Shown: piece after piece, positions 24,531 through 35,684 of the stretch
Numbering within the stretch: the stretch's first letter is position 1
Layout: each line of letters starts with the position of its first letter
Source of the DNA: Phylloscopus collybita
Lineage: Eukaryota > Chordata > Aves > Passeriformes > Phylloscopidae
Length of the DNA stretch: 64,000 nucleotides
Reading direction: 5' to 3'
Assembly (NCBI GenBank): GCA_027886175.1
Contig: JAJNNQ010000031.1
Span: 1,340,501 to 1,404,500 of the forward strand
Translations under genes and position numbers: made by a program
Notes under the pieces: generated by a model
The model's input: only the letters and a program-made list of their open reading frames with translations
What the model was told of the DNA's origin: nothing
Databases searched by the model: none

Positions 24531-25289
24531 CAATGAACCACCCAACAGAGAGTGCCTTCAAATATCTGTTGGATTTGTGGATCTTTAAAATTTCAGGTTT
24601 GATCCAGCTCTCCAAACCCAACCCCCACACTGAGCAGGATCCTGTGCCCTGCAGGCCACGGGAATTGCCTGGAGGAGCCTCTTCCCAAAGGGAATGTTCC
24701 TCCCGTGGCTGGAGAGAGTTTTTTTCCCCAAAAAGAACAATAAACCATCATCTTCTCCTTCAGCGTTGCTGTCTCACTGCTGCTGCTCCACACGTCCAGG
24801 AAGTGTTCCCCAGGCTGAGGGATGGAATTACGGGAAGGAAATCCCAGCGTGGCCATCCCGGCCCCTTCTCCTGCAATTCCCATCAGCTGAGATCCCATTC
24901 CCTGCTCCAAGATAAATCCCACAGCCTCCCCATGCCCAGGGAGGTTTTTTTTTCCCTGCCCTCTGAGGCTCAGTGATTCCAGTGCTAAAGCACTTCCAAG
25001 GCGTTTCTGTCGTCTCCATGGAATCTTCAGCCGTGTGTTCACCGGAATTCGAGAGGAGGGAAGGATTTGGGAAAAGCAGAGGCAGATTCTTTGGGAAGGG
25101 AATTTTTCAGCCCTGCCTGCAGAGTGGATTCTTGGAATGTGGTGGAGCTGCCTTCCCGATCCCTCCCTCCTCTCCCGCGCTCAGCCACCAACACAGCTCA
25201 TTAACAACCCGGCGCTAATTGTCCTGCTGGGTGTTTGTCCTGCTCCAAAAGCCGGGATGCAGAGAGCCCCAAGCCCCCTTTCCCTGCCG

Positions 25290-25600
25290 GGAGCAGCTCC
25301 CTGACCTCGATCCTGGGCTCATCCCAGGGGAGGGAGCTGCCGGCGCCGCCTCTGCCGCCCTGGGATGCGCGGCAACATCTGGCAGGAGCCGAAATCTCCG
25401 CGCGGCCCAGGAGGCCGCACATCTGGGCGCGATTTGTCCCGTCAGCTCGGGACACGCACGTGGGGAGCGCGGGAGCGGGGAAAGCCGCCTGGAGAGGGGA
25501 GAGGATCGAAGGGAACAGCGGGAACAGCAGCCGGAGCCTGATTTGGGAAACAGCTGCTGGGGGCTGGCACGGGCACGGTGCGGATTCCAGGGAATTTTGG
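25290..25600. promoter_or_regulatory. Orphan CpG-rich segment
   Basis: A run of GC-rich sequence with frequent CpG (for example GCCGGCGCCGCC and GCGGGAGCGGGG), in contrast to CpG-poor surroundings. No exon of a known gene is attached. It could be the promoter of an unseen transcript or a GC-rich unique segment. Confidence 0.3.
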
Positions 25601-25689
25601 CAATGGGAGTGGGAGCACAGCCTGCTCCGTGCCTGGGATCCGGCCCCACTCTTTGATCTTTCCTCAGGGAACTAGGGGGCTTATCCTAA

Positions 25690-25788
25690 AAACCTTGGTG
25701 CAGTGGTCTGGTTGAGGTGTTAGAGCAGGGTTGGACTTGATGATCTCGAAGGTCTCTTCCAACCTAGAAATTCTGTGATTCTGTGAAA
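25690..25788 (+). mobile_element. CR1 LINE 3' end with ATTCTGTG repeats
   Basis: GTTGGACTTGATGATCTCGA, AGGTCTCTTCCAACCTAGAA and ATTCTGTGATTCTGTG form the typical CR1 tail with its 8-bp terminal repeats. Confidence 0.9.
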
Positions 25789-25799
25789 AAAGGGGGATC

Positions 25800-26110
25800 A
25801 GGAGGGACCTTCTCATTCCATAATTCCCTGCTGGGGGGGATTTGGGCTCTGCTGCCAGGGCACAGGGACAGGAGGAGAGGGAACGGCCTCAGGCTGGGCC
25901 AGGGGAGCTCAGGGTGGAATTTGGGACAATTCCACCGTGGAAAGGGTTGTCCAGCCCTGGCACAGCTGCTGGGGGCAGTGGTGGAATCCCCATGCCTGGA
26001 ATTGTTCCAAACCTGTGGATGTGGCACTTGGGGACAAGGGGCAGTGGTGACCACAGCGGTGCTGGATTGGACTCCATGATCTTAAATGCCTTTTCCAACC
26101 TAAAGAATTC
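25800..26110 (+). mobile_element. CR1 LINE fragment (second subtype)
   Basis: TTGGGCTCTGCTGCCAGGGC, ACAGGGACAGGAGGAGAGGG, GGCCTCAGGCTGGGCCAGGG and the tail TTGGACTCCATGATCTTAAA then TTTTCCAACCTAAAGAATTC. The same subtype recurs at 34680 and 36205. Confidence 0.85.
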
Positions 26111-26978
26111 CCTGGCTCCCTGGTCTCCTCAGCAGCGATGGACAAACAGCCATTCCCACCACCATGTCTGGAAGCAAAATTCCATCCCAGAATGAGCAAT
26201 TCCCACCTTGGCACCGGAGCCCTGTGTAAACCATCAGTTTTCCCGATGTCCACCTGGGAATATTTGAGCCTAAACCCTCAGACCAGGCTGGAATTGTACA
26301 ACAGGAGAACCTGGAAGTGTCCAAAAACATTCCTTAAGAACTTGCTTAGAGCATCCTCACCCCCTTAGCCAAAATCCTTGGAGTTCAGCCGTGTGGCCTC
26401 CAGCTGGATTGCACTTTGTGGATGTAATTCCAAGAATTTCCCATCAGTGAAGGGTTCACACTCGGTGTGGAAGAGCCAGGGAATCACCAGAGGTCACTTC
26501 CCTGCTGGGTTTCTCCTTCCTTGCCACTGGAATCAAAAGCTCTCCCATAAATCCAATGCTTTAGATCCCTTTAAAATTCCCTGGGGATGGAGCAGCAGGA
26601 AGGGAGCAGCTGTGGGCTCATCCCCACCAACCCCAGGTTCCAACGTGGAGACCCCAAGGCTGTGCAGAGCTCAGGGCTCCTTCTCCAAACCTTCACCTCC
26701 ACCAGATGCACAAATCCTCCAATTCAGTTGGCACCTGCCTGGATTTTCACTAATTCCCTGCTCCCGAAGTGGAGAAAAGCCTGGAAAAGGGCTTGGAACG
26801 TTCCAGAAGGGTGACAAGCGGGGCTGGAGGAGCAGCGGGGGCAGAGGGAGCCGCAGATGTTCTGCTGCTTGAGCTGCTGCCTGGCAGGAAACCCATCCCA
26901 AGTGCTGCCACTGCCCTTGAGGCTGTTGGGTGTGGGAGGCCAGGGCATTCCTTTGGAAACAAAAAACAAACAGAAACC
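26111..26978. other. Intergenic, nothing recognised
   Basis: No gene or known repeat recognised. Confidence 0.4.
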
Positions 26979-27056
26979 TGTACAGGAGGGTCTGGGATTT
27001 GTACAGGGGGGTCTGGGATTTGTACAGGGGGGTCTGGGATTTGTACAGGGGGGTTG
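26979..27056. repeat. 21-bp tandem repeat, four units
   Basis: Four units of TGTACAGGGGGGTCTGGGATT, nearly identical. They give short repeated peptides on both strands that are not genes. Confidence 0.92.
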
Positions 27057-27324
27057 CAGACCCTGGCACAGACCCCAGACAGGCAAGGGCCTTGACTACA
27101 ATCCATGGGAAAAGCTGCCAACACTGTGGGAGGAATTGCAAGCCCTCAAAGGCAATAGAAAGTATTAACATTTTCATATTTGGGGTTTTAGAATAGAGAT
27201 GACCAGAGACAAGATGGAGAATTCTGGGCGGTGCCCTGGGGTCTTCTCCTTCTTCTTCGTCTCCATCTTGTGCAGTGATGATGACACCAAGTAACTTTAG
27301 AGGGATTGGGTCAGAGTAGAAGAC

Positions 27325-27625
27325 TGTCACTGTGGGACACAATGAATGAGACATGGACTCGTGAATTTAGAATGCTGATGCTCTGAAAAAGGGGCTGGTT
27401 TATTCTCAGCACCTATTTTTATACCTTTTTACAATGTGCCCACCTAAGAGGTGGGATCCTTTGAACCATTGGTCACACCAAGGGTCAACAAGCAAAGTCC
27501 CTCCTTAGGAGAGAAAAGTGAAAAACAAGAGAGTTCAGAAAGTGTGACCTTGTTTAGCAGTTTAAATCCCTGGGAAAGAACTTGAGAAAACCCAAACATG
27601 ACAGGCAGTGACTACATAAGACACC
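27325..27625 (-). mobile_element. LTR family B, left arm of inverted pair
   Basis: From TGTCACTGTGGGACACAATG at 27325 this is the reverse complement of 27845-28140. It carries the region around TTTATTCTCAGCACC (polyA signal on the minus strand) and a long identical block around AATGTGCCCACCTAAGAGGT. It is an LTR 3' half in minus orientation. Confidence 0.75.
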
Positions 27626-27844
27626 TGTTCAGTGTAGAGTGTAGATATTCGTAATTGTAACTAGATGTTTATAATTGTAAATTATATCGATTTCTATTGT
27701 AAATTGTATAGATGTTTATAATGGTAAATAATGTACAGGCAATTATCTGTATAGAAGATGACGAGCCTTGGTCAGAGGAGGAGTCGTCACCTGTGGTCCA
27801 AGCTGTCCAGACCTTGGCAAAGCTCAGAGAAAAAGGAACTGAGA

Positions 27845-28140
27845 TAATGTAATCACTGTTTCTCATGTTTGCATTTTTCTTAAACTCTTTCCTAGGGATT
27901 TGAGGCCGTAAACAAAGTCACTCTATGTAAACTCTCTTGTTTTTCACTTTTCCCTCTTCTGAGGAGGGACTTTGCTTGTTGACCCTTGGTGTGACCAATG
28001 GTTCAAAGGATCCCACCTCTTAGGTGGGCACATTGTAAAAAAGTATAAAAATAAGTTCTGAAAATAAACCATCCCCTTTTCGGAGCTTCAGCCTTCTGAA
28101 CCACGAGTCCGTGTCTCATTGATCGTGTCCCACAGCGACA
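27845..28140 (+). mobile_element. LTR family B, right arm of inverted pair
   Basis: Reads to AATAAACCATCCCC (polyA signal) and ends GTGTCCCACAGCGACA at 28140, the LTR-type CA end. It is an inverted partner of 27325-27625 with about 220 bp of AT-rich spacer between them. The sequence after it is an AAAAT repeat. Confidence 0.75.
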
Positions 28141-28262
28141 AGATAAAATAAAATAAAATAAAATAAAATAAAATAAAATAAAATAACATAACATAACATA
28201 ACATAACATAAAATAAAATAAAATAAAATAAAATAAAATAAAATAAAATAAAATAAAATAAA
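28141..28262. repeat. (AAAAT)n / (AACAT)n microsatellite
   Basis: Pentanucleotide array of about 24 units. A central block of AACAT variants sits between two AAAAT blocks. It begins directly at the LTR end. Confidence 0.98.
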
Positions 28263-28945
28263 CAAAAGGAACAACCTTGAAACAGAACCTCTGAAGACTC
28301 AGTGTTTCTGTGGACAGCTCGGGGCTTTCCAGAGGGCAAAGACCACCCTGACCTCGGGCCAGCAGAGACCCCGAGGGTTGGGAATGGCTGCTCCTGGCTG
28401 AACTCTGGGATTGGGTTGGGCTGTCCCAAGGAAATGACGCCCAGAAAGGGACGCTCCGGGCCCAGCCTCGCTCTCCAGGCTGCTCCAGACATGAACTGTT
28501 AACCACAGGCCAGGGAGAATCCCTTTGATTCTTTGGATAATCTTCCAATAAAGCCCAGATTTGGCCGGGAGTGCTCTCACTTGGTAGCAGAGGCTCCTAA
28601 TTTGTGGCTAAACCACTTTGGGAGGGATATTGATGGATATTCATCAGCGCCGGGATTATCCCTGCGGTTGTCCCTGCTCCATTGGCAGCTCCGCCTCGAT
28701 TCCCCGCAGGTGCCGGCGCTGGGAGCGCGGATTCCTTGGAATTCTGGGGGTGGGGTGTTCCCCCCAGACACCTTTGCCACCCTCCGAGCCTTGCCCAGGG
28801 CTTGGGAGGAGATGGGAAGTGTGGGTGAGGGAAGAGGGGATGGAGTCTCTCCAGGAAAAGGAAGGAGCGGGATGGGATGGGGTTTGCCAGCAGCGCGTGG
28901 AGCTTCCCGGAGAATTCAGTTTTGGGGCTTTTCTCCTGGAATTTC
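28263..28945. other. Intergenic with a small GC-rich patch
   Basis: No gene recognised. A patch at 28640-28740 has several CpG (for example GGTGCCGGCGCTGGGAGCGC), but nothing coding is attached. Confidence 0.4.
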
Positions 28946-28947
28946 AG

Positions 28948-29035
28948 ACTGGTTTGGGCTGGAAGGGACCTTCAAATCCATCCTGTTCCAACCAAGGGAC
29001 ACTTCCCACTGTCGCAGGCTGCTCCTGTCCAATGG
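28948..29035 (-). mobile_element. CR1 LINE 3' fragment, reversed
   Basis: GACTGGTTTGGGCTGGAAGG, GACCTTCAAATCCATCCTGT and CACTTCCCACTGTCGCAGGC are the reversed CR1 tail. It is interrupted by the AT-rich array. Confidence 0.8.
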
Positions 29036-29460
29036 ATTTTAATTTTAATTTTAATTTTAATTTTATTTTCAATTTAATTTTATTTTTTAAAATTTTTATT
29101 TTAATTTTATTTAAATTTTAGTTTTAATTTTAACTTTAATTTCTTATTTTCATTTTCATTTAGTTTAAATTTAAATTTAAATTTTTAGTTAATTTTAATT
29201 TTAATTTTAATTTTAATTTCAATTTCAATTTCAATTTCTAATTTTTATGTTAATTTGATTTTAATTTTAGTTTCATTTCTAATTTCAATTTCAAATTATT
29301 AATTTTTATTTTTATTTTTATTTTTATTTTTACCTTTATTTTTATTTTATTTTTATTTTTATCTTTGTTTTTATTTTTATTTTTATTTTTATTTTTATTT
29401 TTATTTTTATTTTTATTTTTATTTTTATTTTTATTTTTATTTTTATTTTTATTTTTATGT
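29036..29460. repeat. (TTTTAA)n and (TTTTTA)n AT-rich array
   Basis: First TTTTAA-type units (29036-29290), then nearly pure TTTTTA hexamers (29295-29455). It ends in a short CT run (29460-29473). The minus-strand KIKIKI open frame is an artefact. Confidence 0.97.
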
Positions 29461-30399
29461 TCTCTCTCTCTCGTTTCGAACCGAGAGAAATAAAATTAAA
29501 ACCCAGATCCAGGCTGCCAATCCCCAAGATCCCACATTTTTGGAGAGCTCCTCTGCCAATTCCTTTCAGTCCTGTGAACATGAATCTTGCAGGAGAGGAG
29601 GGCTGGGATATTCTCTGGGATGTTTTTCCAGGAGCAGTGTGTGAGGGATAACTCTCCCTGTTCTCTCTTCTCTCCTGGATCCCACTTGGCAAAGAAAGGG
29701 ATTTCTGTGGGGCACCAGTGAGGACCAAAGAGAAACAAACCCAAACATTTCCCTTTGTTATTTCCCAAGAAACGTTGGAAACTCCCATCCCTTGAGTTTT
29801 TCCTCTTCCATCCAGGCTTTTCCAAACCCACCAGACCCCCAGGAGCAGCAGCTCCTGCTCTTCCCATGAATTCCACCTCATTCCCAGGGAATGAGGAGCT
29901 CACAATTCAGTCCCCCTAAAGTTTCTCCTCTCCAGGCTGCCAACCCCAAGATCCCACATTTTTGGAGAGCTCCTCTGCCGATTCCATTCCATCCTGTGAA
30001 CATGAATCTTGCAGGAGGGGAGGGCTGGGATATTCTCTGGGGTGTTTTTCCAGGAGCAGTGTGTGAGGGATAACTCTCCCTGTTCTCCCTGCAGGCCCTG
30101 GATTCATCAGGTGATGGACGTGCATCCTCAGGGCTGCTCATCCCCGCAGAGAGCAATCAAGCTCTGGAATGATGATCCCTCAATTAGCTGCAGGGAATAA
30201 CTCCTGATGGAAATGAGGCATCCAGGGAGCCTCCAACTGTGCTTGGCCAGGCTTTTCCTGATCCATCTGCCGAGCTTTTGGGGCACCAGCAGAGCTGAGC
30301 TGAGCAGGGTGCAAAGTGTGAGCTGGGCTTTGTAAATCCGAGCTCGGAGGAGCTGGGCTTTGCTTAGGCTGTGCTAAAGCGGGGTTAGGTGGGATATTG

Positions 30400-30615
30400 G
30401 GATGGAATTCCTGGCTGGGAGGGTGGGGAGGGGTTGGGATGGAATTCCCAGAGCAGCTGGGGCTGTCCCTGGATCCCTGGAAGTGTCCAAGGCCAGGCTG
30501 GATGGGGCTGGGAGCAGCCTGGGGCACTGGGAGGTGTCCCTGCCATGGCAGGGGGAGGGATTAGGAAATCTCCAAGGTTCGTTCCCACCCGAACCATGCC
30601 ATGATTTTATGGTTT
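30400..30615 (+). mobile_element. CR1 LINE fragment in long unit 1
   Basis: GGGTTGGGATGGAATTCCCA, GAGCAGCTGGGGCTGTCCCT, CCAAGGCCAGGCTGGATGGG and a tail TTCCCACCCGAACCATGCCA. The same copy is in long unit 2, so it predates the duplication. Confidence 0.82.
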
Positions 30616-31584
30616 TGTGCTTCAGTGATCTTTGGGAAGCTCCAGGCACTGCAAACCGGGGAAATATTTAAGGATTCATGATTTTTATGTCCCGTATGGT
30701 GCTGTGGGAGCAGAGGATCCGGTGATTTTCCTGCCTCAGTGGCAGCTCCTCATGTTGGACTCAGCCTCTGGAAGCCCCAGCTCAGCCTGACTCTGCATCC
30801 CTGCCTGGGTTCCAAGGGAGCAGCTCCATCCTCTGCCCATGGGCTGGGGCAGGAAGCTCTCTGGGATGGAAAAAGGCAAAAATCCTGAACCTATGGATGC
30901 ACTTGGCAAAGAAAGGGATTTTTGTGGGGCACCAAACAAACCCAAACATTTCCCTTTGTTACTTCCCAAGAAACGTTGGAAACTCCCATCCCTTGATTTT
31001 CTCCTCTTCCATCCAGGCTTTTCCAAACCCATCAGACCCCCAGGAGCAGCAGCTCCTGCTCTTCCCATGAATTCCACCTCATTCCCAGGGAATGAGGAGC
31101 TCACAGTTCAGTCCCCCTAAAGTTTCTCCTCTCCAGGCTGCCAACCCCAAGATGTTTTTGGAGAGCTCCTCTGCCAATTCCCTTCAGTCCTGTGAACATG
31201 AATCTTGCAGGAGGGGAGGGTTGGGATATTCTCTGGGGTGTTTTTCCAGGAGCAGTGTGTGAGGGATAACTCCCCCTGCTCTCCCTGCAGGCCCTGGATT
31301 CATCAGGTGATGGACGTGCATCCTCAGGGCTGCTCATCCCCGCAGAGAGCAATCAAGCTCTGGAATGATGATCCCTCAATTAGCTGCAGGGAATAACTCC
31401 TGATGGAAATGAGGCATCCAGGGAGCCTCCAACTGTGCTTGGCCAGGCTTTTCCTGATCCATCTGCCGAGCTTTTGGGGCACCAGCAGAGCTGAGCTGAG
31501 CAGGGTGCAAAGTGTGAGCTGGGCTTTGTAAATCCGAGCTCGGAGGAGCTGGGCTTTGCTTAGGCCGTGCTAAAGGTGGGATAT

Positions 31585-31805
31585 TGGGATGGAATTCCTG
31601 GCTGGGAGGGTGGGGAGGGGTTGGGATGGAATTCCCAGAGCAGCTGGGGCTGTCCCTGGATCCCTGGAATGTCCAAGGCCGGGCTGGATGGGGCTGGGAG
31701 CAGCCTGGGGCACTGGGAGGTGTCCCTGCCATGGCAGGGGTGGGGATTAGGAAATCTCCAAGGTCCCTTCCCACCTGAACCATGCCATGATTTTATGGTT
31801 TTGTG
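31585..31805 (+). mobile_element. CR1 LINE fragment in long unit 2
   Basis: Duplicate of the CR1 copy at 30400-30615, carried along by the tandem duplication. Confidence 0.82.
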
Positions 31806-32703
31806 CTTCAGTGATCTTTGGGAAGCTCCAGGCACTGCAACCCAGGGAAATATTTAAGGATTCATGATTCTTTTGTCCCGTATGGTGCTGTGGGAGCAGA
31901 GGATCCGGTGATTTTCCTGCCTCAGTGGCAGCTCCTCATGTTGGACTCAGCCTCTGGAAGCCCCAGCTCAGCCTGACTCTGCAGCCCTGCCTGGATTCCA
32001 AGGGAGCAGCTCCATCCTCTGCCCGTGGGCCGGGGCAGGAAGCTCTCTGGGCTGGAAAAAGGCAAAAATCCTGAACCTATGGATGCACTTGGCAAAGAAA
32101 GGGATTTTTGTGAGACACCAGTGAGGACCAAAGAGAAACAAACCCAAACATTTCCCTTTGTTATTTCCCAAGAAACGTTGGAAACTCCCATCCCTTGATT
32201 TTTTCCTCTTCCATCCAGGCTTTTCCAAACCCATCAGACCCCCAGGAGCAGCAGCTCCTGCTCTTCCCATGAATTCCACCTCATTCCCAGGGAATGAGGA
32301 GTTCACAATTCAGTCCCCCTAAAGTTTCTCCTCTCCAGGTTGCCAACCCCAAGATGTTTTTGGAGAGCTCCTCTGCCAATTCCCTTCAGTCCTGTGAACA
32401 TGAATCTTGCAGGAGGGGAGGGTTGGGATATTCTCTGGGGTGTTTTTCCAGGAGCAGTGTGTGAGGGATAACTCTCCCTGTTCTCCCTGCAGGCCCTGGA
32501 TCCCACTTGGCAAAGAAAGGGATTTTTGTGGGGCGCCAGTGAGGACCAAACAAACCCAAACATTTCCCTTTGTTATTTCCCAAGAAACGTTGGAAACTCC
32601 CATCCCTTGATTTTTTCCTCTTCCATCCAGGCTTTTCCAAACCCACCAGACCCCCAGGAGCAGCAGCTCCTGCTCTTCCCATGAATTCCACCTCATTCCC
32701 AGG

Positions 32704-33054
32704 GAGATGTTCCCGTGGGTGGAGCAGCTCTCAGGACATCCTTCCTCCCTTCCAAATAATTCCAGCACAAAGCAACGTTGGTGTAAAACACCAGGACTGG
32801 GATTGATGAAATGCCTGTGGCCCGGAACGTTAATTATGCTAATTTATGCAGATGAAAGGCCGGAACAAGAGAAGTTTCTATTTATTTAGCCCAAAAGCAC
32901 AAAAGACTCAGCAAATTGCGTTTTAACCAGTGAGGAAAAGGGGCTTTCAGTCATTTCAGCCTCACAATGGAACTCGGGCTGAGCTGGCGTTGAAGAGATA
33001 AAAAAGAAGGATTTTTAATGGAGTGTTTAGCTGCTTTTTGCTCATTAGTTCCTT
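32704..33054. other. Intergenic, nothing recognised
   Basis: No gene or repeat recognised. Confidence 0.4.
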
Positions 33055-33505
33055 GAATCATCCCAGAATCCCGGGGTTTTGGGGTGGGAAAGGATCTTAA
33101 AACTCATCCATGTCTGCTCCCAACACCTCCCACCACCCCAGGCTGCTCCAGCCTGGCCTGGGGCACTGCCAGGGCTCCAGGGGCACCCACAGCTGCTCTG
33201 GGAATTCCATCCCAGGCAGGAATTCCCAATTCCCAATCTCCCAGCCAGCCCTGCCCTCTGGCAGTGGGAGCCATTCCCTGTGTCCTGTCCCTCCAGCCCT
33301 TGTCCCCAGTCCCTCTGCAGCTCTCCTGGAGCCCCTTCAGGCCCTGCCAGGGGCTGGGAGCTCTCCCTGGAGCCTTCCCTTCTCCAGGGGAACATTCCCA
33401 GCTCTCCCTGGAGCCTTCCCTTCTCCAGGGGAACATTCCCAGCTCTCCCTGGAGCCTTCCCTTCTCCAGGGGAACATTCCCAGCTCTCCCAGCCCGGCTC
33501 CAGCC
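33055..33505 (-). mobile_element. CR1 LINE fragment, reversed, with three 41-bp repeats
   Basis: Reversed CR1 from TCCCAGAATCCCGG through CACCTCCCACCACCCCAGGC, CCCACAGCTGCTCTGGGAAT and CCATTCCCTGTGTCCTGTCC. It ends with three units of the 41-bp motif (33355-33490). It is a close relative of the copy at 22210. Confidence 0.87.
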
Positions 33506-33902
33506 CTTGGATCATTGCACCAACAACATCAATTCCATTTATTTTCTCCCCAAAGCTGAAGTTTTTCCTGCTGCTGGGCACCTGTATCCACCTGTTGGGA
33601 GAAGGGGAAGATTTCCATCTATCCCCCAGCACTGCCTTTCCCAATTTCCTGCTTTTCTTCAGGATTTTGCATTGGAATCTCCTGGCGTTCCCTTTATTGC
33701 CTGAGAAATGACTCCGTGAATGCCCCTAAAGAAACCCCCACAACAGCTCAGGGCTGACAGCGGGAACAGGGGCCAACCCTTGGAAAAGCTGAAGGAACAC
33801 GGAATTCTCAGCTCGTTTGCAGGATTGTGTTGATGAATAAATTAACTAAAATAGCACGAAATTGCAGCTTTCCAGGACAATTTGTTTGTTCTCAGAAACT
33901 AA

Positions 33903-33932
33903 ACCACCCCCCCCCCCCCCAAAAAAAAAAAG
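33903..33932. repeat. Poly-C / poly-A run
   Basis: A run of C (about 17) followed by a run of A (12), a simple repeat and a likely weak spot for assembly. Confidence 0.95.
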
Positions 33933-34289
33933 GGAATTAAAATAGGTCACAGGTTCTGTATCCAAAAGGAAAAAAAACCAAACAGGTGATTTTTAGGAAT
34001 CTTACAAAACCTAAAGGGATTGTAACTTGCAGAGAACAATGTAAGAGGAATATTTTCCTGGAAAAACCTTTTTTCTGCTCCCACACTTGGTTCTGTCCAC
34101 AGGGTCCATCAGTGACTGGCAACGAGGTATCAAGTTTGATCCAAGTCCATGGATTTGTGGCAGCAGTTTTTATGGAATTCAGCTTCTATGGAAGCCTGCA
34201 GTTATCAATGGTGCTGCTGTTTTCCCTTTTCCCATTGCTCTTCTTTTATTCCTTCCCCAAACCCCTTCTTTCTGAGATCCATTGTAATC

Positions 34290-34910
34290 CAAGGAGTGAG
34301 CAGAAACTCTGGGTGCAGGAACAGAGTTGGAAAAGGGCTGGAGAATTCCTGAGGGAGCTGGGAAAGGGCTCAGCCTGGAGAAAAGGAGGATCCAGGAGGG
34401 CAAATCTCTGCAGCAGAGCCCTCCTCAAACTTCCCTCACTTTTTTTTCCCCTCACATTTTCTCCACTTTTTGATTTTCCCCTCCCAGCAAGGGAGACCCT
34501 GAGGGGCTGGAGCGTGGCCAGGGAAGGGAAGGGAGATGGGAAGGGGCTGGAGAATCCCTGAGGGAGCTGGGAAGGGCTGGAGAATTCCTGAGGGAGCTGG
34601 GAAGGGGCTCAGCCTGGAGAAAAGGAGGATCCAGAGGGATCTTTTCCCTCTCTGGAATTCCCTGCCAGGAGGGCACAGCCAGGGGGGATTTGGGCTCTGC
34701 TGCCAGGGCACAGGGACAGGAGGAGAGGGAACGGCCTCAGGCTGGGCCAGGGGAGCTCAGGGTGGATTTTGGGACAATTCCACCATGGAAAAGGTGCTCA
34801 GGTGGAATCCCCATCCCTGTGCAGGTGACACTGGGGGCACAGGGCAGTGCTGGCAATGCTTGGACTCAATGACCTCAGAGGACTTTTCCAGCTGAACCAT
34901 TCCATGGTGT
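34290..34910 (+). mobile_element. CR1 LINE, second subtype, with 31-bp repeats
   Basis: Contains repeated GGCTGGAGAATTCCTGAGGG units, GGCTCAGCCTGGAGAAAAGG, then GGCTCTGCTGCCAGGGCACA, GGCCTCAGGCTGGGCCAGGG and the tail GACTCAATGACCTCAGAGGA. It is partly duplicated within itself: the GGAGAAAAGGAGGATCCAG segment occurs at about 34376 and 34616. Confidence 0.82.
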
Positions 34911-35684
34911 CATCCTTGAGTGTCGCCGCTTCCATCACCACCTCCCCTCTCTGCCCCCTGCCCACCTCCTTCCCCACGGCCCCACTCCCCCTCCAGCAGC
35001 CCTTTCCCACAAAGGCAGCTGAGGCCAAGTGCCAGAAGGGGAGGAAGGATGGGATCAAAGGCTCAGGGTGGATTTCCAGAGCCTCTCCTGGATCCTCCAG
35101 AGTGTGAGAGCAGCTGAATAATTCATCCTTGGGATATCATCACCCGGCTTTTGTAGGTCAGCGGTGGCAGCGACAGACGCTGAGCACAAACCCACGGCCT
35201 GAAATTGCTCCACCGAGGGAAATTTAATCCAAATCTGGGAATTATTTGGGAAAGCTAAAAATAAATTAAAAAAAAAAAAATCCCCTGGGGATGCTGGGTG
35301 TGCTCACACATTGGAATAAAGAAATGGTGAATCAGCTCCACAGGGTGAAGATTTTTGGGAGCCATCCAGGGGATGAAGCTGCAGGGAATGACGAGGGCTA
35401 AAAGGTCAGGTTTCCATCCACACAGGAGGGAAAAAGAAGGAGAAGGGATGAGGCCACCCCAGCACAACTGTGGCAGCTCTCAACACTCCCTCAGTGACAC
35501 GGAATTGGATCCCAGCCACTCTCCTTGCCCTCTGCTTCCAGCCAGTGGTGAGAGAAATCGGAAAAGCTCTCGGGAAAATCTGATCCTGCTGGTGGAAAAG
35601 GTGGAAGCCTGGGTCAGGGATGGGTTTGTGCATCAAGCACAGGCCAGGGTCTGTTCCTCAGGAGGCTTCTGCAGGGCTCTGTCC
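34911..35684. other. Intergenic, nothing recognised
   Basis: No gene recognised in this 770 bp; an A run is at about 35267-35280. Confidence 0.4.

Larger units (their letters stand above)
29511..32703 (+). repeat. Tandem segmental duplication, short-long-long-short
   Basis: Four direct units start at AGGCTGCCAA or its equivalent: 29511 (424 bp), 29935 (1200 bp), 31135 (1202 bp) and 32337 (about 367 bp). Short units lack a block of about 780 bp (for example 30103-30897) between CCCTGGAT and CACTTGGC. The block is flanked by GGAT in the long units. Units are closely similar. No open frame is kept across units that suggests a gene. Confidence 0.93.

Noticed and set aside
30097..30200. Possible coding exon in the duplicated unit (TCTCCCTGCAG acceptor, MDVHPQGCSSPQRAIKLWND)
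   Set aside because: Unknown protein, a stop follows soon and the short units lack it; more likely chance.
34099..34275. Exon-like segment after a TCTGTCCACAG acceptor
   Set aside because: Two frames are open over the segment but neither gives a recognisable protein, and no donor or stop arrangement is convincing.
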